Origin: an uncultured Clostridia bacterium
GTDB lineage: Bacteria > Bacillota > Clostridia > Oscillospirales > Ruminococcaceae
NCBI GenBank assembly: GCA_947381875.1
Contig: CANCXY010000239.1
Location: forward strand, 1-5,158
DNA: 5,158 nucleotides
Direction: 5' to 3'
In this document: piece after piece, positions 1-4,487 of the stretch
Numbering within the stretch: the stretch's first letter is position 1
Layout of the letters: every line of letters begins with the position of its first letter
The notes under the pieces: model-generated
What the model saw: only the letters and a program-made list of their open reading frames with translations
Databases searched by the model: none
What the model was told of the DNA's origin: nothing
Program-made: the position numbers and the translations under genes

Positions 1-206
1 TGATCGGACAGACGGGGACAGCAATGATACACCAGCAGCCCGGCGCGTCAGACCGGGTAGCCTATCCTGGGTTGTAAGCATCAAGACCTTTGAGAAGCCA
101 GTGAGCGGCCGCAAGTCAGCGGTCCGCCTGCCGTGTTCCCTTGAACGTTCCAAAGCTGATTGGCAGGGACGTTCTCTGCGCCGGGATGCGAGCTGCAAAT
201 AGGCGT
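1..206 (+). other. Left-edge stretch with no recognisable gene
   Basis: Two plus-strand frames are open from the window edge. One stops with TAA at 75-77 (last residues RVAYPGL) and could be the tail of a gene entering from the left. The other stays open to the TAG at 200-202 (last residues RRDASCK) and is rich in Arg, Ser and Lys without a motif I recognise. They overlap, so at most one is likely to be a real C-terminus, and I cannot choose from sequence alone. A short inverted repeat CCCGG/CCGGG (39-43 and 53-57) and a near-palindrome around GAACGTTC (143-150) are visible but have no assigned role. No convincing promoter is seen. It may be the end of an upstream gene plus spacer before the helicase operon. 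Confidence 0.3.
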
Positions 207-317
207 ATGAAAATGAGAGATAACATTAGCCGCTTCGACGGCGAATCAGTGCGGCGTGGGCGTGGGAGTCCTGCCCGCGCCGCATCAGTTTGCCGCCGAA
301 CGGCTCTCAGGAGGTGA
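207..317 (+). CDS. Possible 36-residue basic leader peptide upstream of helicase
   Basis: This short frame starts at ATG 207 and stops with the TGA at 315-317. The stop lies inside the strong Shine-Dalgarno that precedes the helicase, so the last two Arg codons and the stop are the ribosome site itself. That is the geometry expected for translational coupling. The peptide is arginine-rich (it begins MKMRDNISRF and ends TALRR) and has no recognised domain. The ribosome site before ATG 207 is poor (only a short AGG), and codon content is partly explained by the GC-rich hairpin at 251-283. It could be a leader peptide or a chance frame; the overlap with the ribosome site is the only positive argument. 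Confidence 0.2.
   Translation: MKMRDNISRFDGESVRRGRGSPARAASVCRRTALRR
251..283 (+). other. GC-rich hairpin in the helicase leader
   Basis: An 11-bp inverted repeat (251-261 with 273-283, one G-T wobble) encloses an 11-nt loop. It is flanked on both sides by the direct repeat ATCAGT (245-250 and 284-289). No T-run follows it on the plus strand, so it is not a standard intrinsic terminator. It sits 26 nt upstream of the helicase ribosome site, where an RNA structure could affect translation or transcript stability. It might also be a protein-binding palindrome. Function is inference. Confidence 0.35.
309..317 (+). promoter_or_regulatory. Strong Shine-Dalgarno of helicase without a canonical start codon
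   Basis: AGGAGGTGA is a full match to the anti-Shine-Dalgarno end of 16S rRNA. At the ideal spacing (5 nt after GGAGG) the in-frame codon is TAG (320-322), and the next in-frame codon is ACG (323). No ATG, GTG or TTG lies at usable spacing in the helicase frame. The site therefore decides that the helicase originally started at about 320, well before the first canonical start at 398. Confidence 0.7.
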
Positions 318-397
318 AATAGACGGCCTCTATAGAAAAAGCCCACGCAGATGCGGAGTATATTTTCCACAGACTGCTCCCCACATATGGCCTCACT

Positions 398-2233
398 GTG
401 CGCCCTGCCCAGATCACACTCTGCCATGAGATGCTGGACGCGCTCTTTATGGGCCGCATAGCGCTCTGTGACGCGGGGGTGGGCATCGGCAAGACCCATG
501 CCTATCTTGTGGCGGGTCTGCTCTGGCAGAAATACAAACCGCGCGGTTATCCGCGAACGCTGACGGTTTCAACATCCAGCGTTGCTTTGCAGAATGCCAT
601 CATCCGGGAATATCTACCTACACTTTCACAAATCCTTGTCATGGATGGGCTACTTGCAAAACCCATACACGCGGTGATCCGCAAGGGCCGTGAGCGATAC
701 GTCTGTGATGTGCGCCTCGCCATACGGCAGGCAGCAGTCAAGGATAGCAAGAAAGTCAGCAGTACCCGCAAGGCAGCGCTTCCTCTGCTGGACAAGCACG
801 TTGACATGGACGAGATCGAGGGCCTTTCCGACTATGACCGCGCCCAGGTATGCGTTCCCGCAGATTGTCCGCGTGATTGCATACGTCAGCACGTCTGCCG
901 CTATCGTGATTTCTTGAAAATGGCAAAGAGCGAGGAAGTCACCATTCAGATCTGCAACCACAATTTCCTGATTGCAGATGCCATTCACAGACAGCAGGAA
1001 AGCCGTCCCTTGCTCAAAGACTACCGTATTTTAATTGTAGACGAGGCCCACAAGCTGCCGGAGGCAGCCCGTCAGATGTATGGGAAAAGCATTGCCCTCA
1101 GCGAGCTGGACGCTCTTTGTACTTCGCTGGAAAGAGAACATTGCCGACGCATGGCACGACGACTGTGCACCGCGATCAGCGCTCTTGCAGAAAGCCTGCA
1201 AGAGAAAAGCACCGAAGATCGGCTTTTCATTCTGACACCTGCACGCCAAGCGGCGGTGCAGGCGGTTATCTTTGCGCTCTGCCAGGCCACACATCCCGCA
1301 AATAGCCTATCCCGCAGTACGGTCTATGGGCTGGAAAGCACAGCGGAAAGTCTCGCGCTATTCAGCAACAGCGATGGGAAATGGACACGGTATATTCATT
1401 ACGATACGGACGACGCACCAGCATTGCACGCCATCAGCAACACCACAGCTACACAGCTATCGCGCGACCTGTGGCGGACAGGCCGACCCGCCATCCTCAC
1501 TTCCGGCACCTTATCAGCGGGAGGCAGTTTTGTCCGCACCCGTCAGCAGTTAGGACTGGAACGCTTTGCCCGATGCAAGGAGTTTACCGTCCCCTCGCCG
1601 TTCGATTACGAGCGGAACTGTCTGGCATACATTCCCGCAGAGCCACCCGGAAAGGACGCCTCAGCACTGGCGGAAATGTTACAGACGCTAATTTGTGCAA
1701 CCCGCGTCCACGCGCTCATCCTGTTTACTTCATATACCCTTATGAGTGAAGTGTGCCGAAGGCTCAAAAACTGCGTCCCTTTTCCTTTAATAGAGGCATG
1801 GCGCGGCAACCAGCAGACTGTCTGCCAATTCAAGGAAATGCGGAATGCCGTGCTGTGTGCGGCAGGCTCCTGCTGGGAGGGCTTAGACTTCCCCGGCGAT
1901 ATGGTATCTCTATTGGCAATCGTGCGCTTGCCGTTCCCCACGCCTACCCCTGTTCATGAAGCCGAGCGGGAGCGGTATCGGAGTTTGAGGGAATATATCC
2001 GTGCTGTCGTTGTGCCGGAGATGCAGACAAAGCTGCGGCAGGGCGTCGGACGCGCAATCCGCACCGAAACAGACACCTGCGTCATAGCAATACTGGACGG
2101 TCGCGCTGCGCCCGGCGGGCGTTACCATGAGGATGTCCGAAGGGCGTTGCCGTCTTGTCCGTTCACGAACAACATTCAAGATGTTGAGCGCTTTATCCAA
2201 ACCAGGAAAAGCCCGGAATATTTTTTGCTATAG
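398..2233 (+). CDS. DinG/XPD-type Fe-S helicase (superfamily 2), damaged or unusual start
   Basis: This is an ATP-dependent DNA helicase of the DinG/Rad3 type, expected to unwind DNA 5' to 3' in the cytoplasm. Numbered from the GTG at 398 (611 residues), it shows a Q-motif-like RPAQ (2-5), Walker A AGVGIGKT (26-33), a cysteine cluster for a 4Fe-4S domain (C103 and C152, C157, C161, C167), NHNFL (187-191), Walker B DEAH (215-218), TSGTL (368-372), SCWEGLDFPG (491-500) and motif VI QGVGRAIR (548-555). All core motifs are present and the frame is intact. No ribosome site precedes 398. The frame is open back to 323, adding 25 residues that look coding, and a perfect Shine-Dalgarno lies at 309-317. 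The true start is therefore probably near 320, where the codon now reads TAG. The stop overlaps the ribosome site of the next gene, implying one operon. A role in maintenance or transfer of a mobile element is inferred from the neighbouring resolvase-like gene. Confidence 0.88.
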   Translation: MRPAQITLCHEMLDALFMGRIALCDAGVGIGKTHAYLVAGLLWQKYKPRGYPRTLTVSTSSVALQNAIIREYLPTLSQILVMDGLLAKPIHAVIRKGRERYVCDVRLAIRQAAVKDSKKVSSTRKAALPLLDKHVDMDEIEGLSDYDRAQVCVPADCPRDCIRQHVCRYRDFLKMAKSEEVTIQICNHNFLIADAIHRQQESRPLLKDYRILIVDEAHKLPEAARQMYGKSIALSELDALCTSLEREHCRRMARRLCTAISALAESLQEKSTEDRLFILTPARQAAVQAVIFALCQATHPANSLSRSTVYGLESTAESLALFSNSDGKWTRYIHYDTDDAPALHAISNTTATQLSRDLWRTGRPAILTSGTLSAGGSFVRTRQQLGLERFARCKEFTVPSPFDYERNCLAYIPAEPPGKDASALAEMLQTLICATRVHALILFTSYTLMSEVCRRLKNCVPFPLIEAWRGNQQTVCQFKEMRNAVLCAAGSCWEGLDFPGDMVSLLAIVRLPFPTPTPVHEAERERYRSLREYIRAVVVPEMQTKLRQGVGRAIRTETDTCVIAILDGRAAPGGRYHEDVRRALPSCPFTNNIQDVERFIQTRKSPEYFLL

Positions 2234-2241
2234 GAGGGACA

Positions 2242-2685
2242 GTGTACATAGAAAAAGATGTAATCCGAGCGTGGGCCTACGCACGGGAGGACAGCACCTT
2301 GCCCGGCATACTGATTTGCCAGATGGCGGAGCTTCTGGGAGACGCAGAACGGCAGGGCATTCAGACCGCAGGCGCGTCACAGGATATGAGCAGCGGAAAA
2401 ACACTTGACCGCATGGGGCTGAAAGAAGCGCTGCGCGCTGTTCGGACAGGTCATGCGAATGCTGTCCTTGTAAAGGACGTGTCCCGAATCAGCGGGGACA
2501 AGCATACACTGCTGTGTGTGATGGAGACCTTGCAGGATCACGGCGCGGTGCTGCTTTGCATAAAAGAAGATGCCTATACAAGCCTGCGGGCAAAGGGTGT
2601 TTCCCAGCAAATTTACCAGCGTTCATTCTGCATGGGTCTCGGCCTTCCGTGGCTTGAGAAAAGCAGAAACGGGGGAATGACATGA
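2242..2685 (+). CDS. Stand-alone resolvase N-domain protein, probably catalytically inactive
   Basis: This 147-residue protein resembles the N-terminal catalytic domain of serine recombinases but lacks the DNA-binding or large recombinase domain. Family landmarks are AYAREDS (12-18), Q27 in the first helix, the SSGKTLDR segment (50-57) with S51/G52/R57, and DVSRISGD (79-86). By alignment with gamma-delta resolvase, the nucleophile position after Tyr-x-Arg falls on D17, with serine one residue later (S18). The conserved second catalytic arginine of the D-R-x-x-R segment is G85. I therefore infer a weak or inactive recombinase, perhaps a regulatory or accessory protein. The GTG start at 2242 is chosen because AGGAGGG (2232-2238) lies just upstream; it overlaps the helicase TAG stop, indicating coupled translation. 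The 3' end overlaps the next small gene by ATGA. The resolvase-fold assignment is fairly sure; function is not. Confidence 0.75.
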   Translation: MYIEKDVIRAWAYAREDSTLPGILICQMAELLGDAERQGIQTAGASQDMSSGKTLDRMGLKEALRAVRTGHANAVLVKDVSRISGDKHTLLCVMETLQDHGAVLLCIKEDAYTSLRAKGVSQQIYQRSFCMGLGLPWLEKSRNGGMT

Positions 2686-2798
2686 CAGCCGTTATATTCC
2701 TTTCCCTTACCTGTGCATTTGTCGGTTACGCCTGCTGTGTGGCAGCGGGCCGGGCCGATGAGCAGGCAGAGAAATACTGGCAGGAGCAGGGAAAATAG
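2682..2798 (+). CDS. 38-residue probable membrane peptide
   Basis: This small gene starts at an ATG that overlaps the stop of the resolvase-like gene (ATGA at 2682-2685), with a GGGGG run (2671-2675) 6 nt upstream as ribosome site. The first about 22 residues are hydrophobic (TAVIFLSLTCAFVGYACC) and would form one membrane-spanning helix. A short charged tail rich in Asp, Glu, Gln and Lys follows (ADEQAEKYWQEQGK). The layout recalls the tiny one-helix proteins (such as DUF3789-type) found in Clostridia mobile elements, but I cannot assign the family with confidence. Start overlap, ribosome site and clean amphipathic layout support a real gene. It is the last gene of the helicase operon; the next gene has its own promoter from 2820. 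Confidence 0.55.
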   Translation: MTAVIFLSLTCAFVGYACCVAAGRADEQAEKYWQEQGK

Positions 2799-2803
2799 CG
2801 CCG

Positions 2804-3555
2804 GATGCTTCACAGGCTCTTGCAAAAAACCTCCGGTTGTGTTACCATATAGATACAGAAAATACAGGAAACAGGGTGATTCATATGGAGACAGAAGCGG
2901 CGACAGAGGCCAAACGCTGGAAAGCCTTGGAATGCCTGCGCCTTATGCGCCCGGTAGATGACGATTTCATGCGGTGCATGGTCAAGGACAACATCCCGCT
3001 GGTGCAGGAGATGCTGCGCATCATCATGAACAAGCCGGATCTGGTCATCATCAAGTGCGAGACGCAAAAGGACATGAAACGGCTGGGCGGCGCGCGGTCT
3101 ATTTGTCTGGACGCCTACGGGAAAGATTCGGAAAACAAAAAGTACGATGTAGAAGTGGAGAAAAGCGGGAAAGGCGCGGACCCGCACCGAGGACGGTACT
3201 ATTCCAGCGTGATAGATATCGAGAACCTGGATGCCGGTCAGGAGTTCACGGAGCTGCCGGAGACCTATACCATCTTTATCACGGAGAAAGATATTTATGG
3301 GCTGGGGGAGCCTGTCTATCCTATCGAACGCATCAACCTGAAAACGGGTAAGCCCTATGGAGACGGTCAGCATATCCTCTATGTGAACGGAGAATACGAG
3401 GGCGATTCAGATATCGGGAAGCTGATGCATGATTTCAGATGCAGCAGCGCGGATGATATGCTGCTGCCGCTGATGAAAGAACGCACGAAGTACTTGAAAG
3501 AAAATCCAAAGGGGGTAAGCGAAATGTGCAAATTGATTGAGGATATGCGCCGGGA
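2804..3555 (+). repeat. Paralogous repeat, copy 1 (promoter, leader and most of Rpn gene)
   Basis: This stretch aligns without any gap to 4407-5158 at a constant offset of 1603 nt. Similarity begins abruptly at GATGCTTCACAGGCTC; the 13 nt before it are unrelated between copies. Two perfectly identical blocks stand out from about 12 % divergence in the N-terminal coding part: 3116-3285 (170 nt) and 3486-3528 (43 nt). The repeat therefore includes promoter, leader and coding region, as if the gene moved or was duplicated with its own promoter. Confidence 0.9.
2820..2848 (+). promoter_or_regulatory. Predicted promoter of first Rpn gene
   Basis: A -35-like TTGCAA (2820-2825) is followed after 17 nt by TACCAT (2843-2848), which keeps the T1, A2, A5 and T6 of the -10 box. 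The TG at 2840-2841 supplies an extended -10 element. The same pair with the same spacing occurs before the second copy. It begins 22 nt after the stop of the small membrane gene, so the Rpn gene can be expressed independently of the helicase operon. Confidence 0.55.
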
Positions 3556-3694
3556 GGAACGTGAAGAAGCCACACGTACCGAGAAGGAGAAAACAGCGCT
3601 TCGTATGTTGACTGATGGAACATTTGCGCTCGAAATAATAGCGAAAATTTCAGAATTGCCCATCGACGATGTGCGGAAACTCCAAAAAGCATAA
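2885..3694 (+). CDS. Rpn/PD-(D/E)XK nuclease family putative transposase, copy 1
   Basis: This is a 269-residue member of the Rpn-type PD-(D/E)XK nuclease family, often annotated as 'PD-(D/E)XK nuclease family transposase'. Relatives such as E. coli RpnA are DNA endonucleases that promote RecA-independent recombination and can act in phage defence. The nuclease core is at about residues 70-135: ARSICLDAYGKD with D76, then YDVEVEK with E90. Most relatives have Gln where this protein has E92 (EVQ). HRGRYYSSVIDIENLDAGQE and ETYTIFITEKDIYG follow. The C-terminal part is charged and helical (about 205-240), ending in a small EIIAKISELPIDDVRKLQ domain. ATG 2885 is preferred over an upstream in-frame TTG (2837), because GGGTGAT lies 4-10 nt before it and that start is shared with copy 2. 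Its own promoter (2820-2848) and terminator (3710-3753) make it a single-gene unit. Confidence 0.85.
   Translation: METEAATEAKRWKALECLRLMRPVDDDFMRCMVKDNIPLVQEMLRIIMNKPDLVIIKCETQKDMKRLGGARSICLDAYGKDSENKKYDVEVEKSGKGADPHRGRYYSSVIDIENLDAGQEFTELPETYTIFITEKDIYGLGEPVYPIERINLKTGKPYGDGQHILYVNGEYEGDSDIGKLMHDFRCSSADDMLLPLMKERTKYLKENPKGVSEMCKLIEDMRREEREEATRTEKEKTALRMLTDGTFALEIIAKISELPIDDVRKLQKA
3524..3694 (+). CDS. Candidate nested C-terminal peptide inside Rpn copy 1
   Basis: ATG 3524 is in frame with the Rpn gene (Met214) and is preceded by AAGGGGGT, with the G-run (3511-3515) 8 nt upstream, a usable ribosome site. Initiation here would give a 56-residue peptide containing only the charged helix and the C-terminal domain, with no nuclease core. 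E. coli rpn genes are known to encode such short intragenic C-terminal forms that neutralise the full-length toxic nuclease. The site lies in a 43-nt block (3486-3528) identical in copy 2. The alternative is that the G-run only reflects the conserved protein sequence Pro-Lys-Gly-Val. The frame is certain; use of the internal start is inference. Confidence 0.35.
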   Translation: MCKLIEDMRREEREEATRTEKEKTALRMLTDGTFALEIIAKISELPIDDVRKLQKA

Positions 3695-3709
3695 GGATAA
3701 GTACAGAAT

Positions 3710-3753
3710 AACAGCAGCGGGCATCCAGCAAAGACGCCCGCTGCTGTTCTATT
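3710..3753 (+). terminator. Intrinsic terminator after Rpn copy 1
   Basis: A perfect 13-bp GC-rich stem (3710-3722 with 3736-3748) encloses a 13-nt loop and is followed by a short U-rich tail (TTCTATT). It lies 15 nt after the stop of the Rpn gene. The tail is modest, so read-through is possible. Confidence 0.75.
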
Positions 3754-3828
3754 AGAAAGCGGATCACCTATGAAAGAAACAGAACTTGTAATCGCGGGAC
3801 ACTTGTGCAGCGTCCGGAAAAGAAAATT

Positions 3829-4023
3829 TCAGGTGCGGCCTCTGCACCGTTCCCGATACTCCCGCGGCGACACCCCCATCGCCGCCTTGAACTGCCGGTT
3901 GAAATTGGAAAGGTTGTCATACCCGCAGGACAGGGCAAGCGCGGCAATCTTTTCATCTGTCGTCGAGAGCGCTTCGCACGCGGCGTGGAGCATGTTGGGC
4001 ATAAGGATAAACAGGTCGCCTGC
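3829..4023 (-). pseudogene. AraC-family regulator remnant with internal deletion
   Basis: Read on the minus strand, the 3' end encodes a typical AraC/XylS second helix-turn-helix and C-terminus: TTDEKIAALALSCGYDNLSN, then FNRQFKAAMGVSPREY, stopping at 3829-3831. Directly upstream is AGDLFILMPNMLHA, which resembles the cupin (ligand-binding) domain found near the N-terminus of such regulators. The two parts meet at about 3979-3987, so roughly the middle of the protein, including the first helix-turn-helix, is missing. The 5' end is also lost: at about 4024 the sequence changes to a GH31 gene on the other strand. AraC proteins are usually near 290 residues; only about 65 remain. It cannot be functional. 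The helix-turn-helix assignment is strong; the cupin assignment is moderate. Confidence 0.7.
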
Positions 4024-4326
4024 CTGCACGACTATATCAAATCGCTGTTTGACGAGGCGCACAAAAACGGGTCGCCGCTATTGCGCGCGATGTTCTATGA
4101 GTTCCCCGAAGACGCGAAGTGCTGGGAATTGCAGGATCAGTATATGTTCGGCGATAAATACCTTGCCGCGCCCATCCTCCGGCTGAACCAGTTCCGTCGG
4201 GAAGTGTATCTGCCAAAGGGGCATTGGCGGCTCACTTCAACCGGCGGGGTATTCAAGGGCGGGCAAACGGTGGAAGCCGCCGCGCCGATCGAGTATATGC
4301 CAGTGTTTGAACGCATACAGGGCTGA
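4024..4326 (+). pseudogene. C-terminal remnant of glycoside hydrolase family 31 enzyme
   Basis: About 100 codons match the end of family 31 alpha-glucosidases and alpha-xylosidases (YicI-like). DYIKSLFDEAHKNGSPLLRA leads into MFYEFPEDAKCWELQDQYMF, then GDKYLAAPIL, REVYLPKGHW and GGQTVEAAAPIEYMPVFERI before TGA at 4324-4326. These enzymes are normally 600-800 residues. The N-terminal sandwich and most of the barrel, including the catalytic aspartates, are absent. An open frame runs upstream to 3805, but that part is the antisense of the AraC remnant and should not be read as protein. No ribosome site or promoter belongs to it. The pairing suggests a carbohydrate-utilisation locus whose divergent regulator and enzyme lost their 5' halves. 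Confidence 0.8.
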
Positions 4327-4332
4327 TTGCCC

Positions 4333-4382
4333 CGCCCACTCCTCCCAAACCACAGGGGGTGCCTGGTGCGGTGGCGTTTTTT
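4333..4382 (+). terminator. Probable intrinsic terminator after GH31 remnant
   Basis: Outer pairing CGCC(C)AC at 4333-4339 with GTGGCG at 4371-4376 and inner pairing ACCA(CA)GG at 4349-4356 with CCTGGT at 4362-4367 make an imperfect GC-rich stem. It is followed directly by six T (4377-4382). It sits 6 nt after the GH31 stop, so it is probably the original terminator of that gene, and now insulates the second Rpn gene from upstream transcription. Confidence 0.55.
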
Positions 4383-4422
4383 GCTGGTAGAGGAACGCCA
4401 AACAGAGATGCTTCACAGGCTC

Positions 4423-4451
4423 TTGCAAAATCCCTCCAGTTGTGTTACCAT
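4423..4451 (+). promoter_or_regulatory. Predicted promoter of second Rpn gene
   Basis: TTGCAA (4423-4428), a 17-nt spacer and TACCAT (4446-4451) with an extended -10 TG (4443-4444) repeat exactly the elements and spacing before copy 1. The spacer itself carries several substitutions between copies, while both boxes are unchanged. This supports the boxes as functional. Confidence 0.55.
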
Positions 4452-4487
4452 ATAGGTACAGAAAATATCGGAAACAAGGTGATTCAC

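Noticed and set aside
251..283. Hairpin as an intrinsic terminator
   Set aside because: No T-run follows the stem on the plus strand, and it lies just before the ribosome site of an apparently expressed gene.
320..322. TAG read as a sense codon (recoded amber)
   Set aside because: TAG is used as the natural stop of the helicase (2231-2233) and of the small membrane gene (2796-2798), so general amber recoding is unlikely.
116..499. A 127-residue minus-strand frame over the helicase start region
   Set aside because: It overlaps the helicase motif region antisense, shows no recognisable domain, and is best explained as a shadow frame.
2837..2884. Upstream TTG start for Rpn copy 1, adding 16 residues
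   Set aside because: It lies inside the predicted promoter, has no ribosome site, and ATG 2885 has a suitable one shared with copy 2.
2810..3373. A 187-residue minus-strand frame opposite Rpn copy 1, with a similar one at 4644-5033 opposite copy 2
   Set aside because: Both are antisense shadows of the same conserved gene; recurrence follows from the duplication and there is no ribosome site or domain.
3770..4186. A 138-residue plus-strand frame beginning MKETELVIAG
   Set aside because: It crosses the AraC antisense and the GH31 remnant in a wrong frame, has no good ribosome site, and the sequence is low-quality basic/Ser-rich shadow coding.
3805..4326. A 173-residue plus-strand open frame as one protein
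   Set aside because: Only the part from about 4024 resembles GH31. The first about 70 residues are the antisense of the AraC remnant and have no ribosome site, so it is a fusion frame over a scar.
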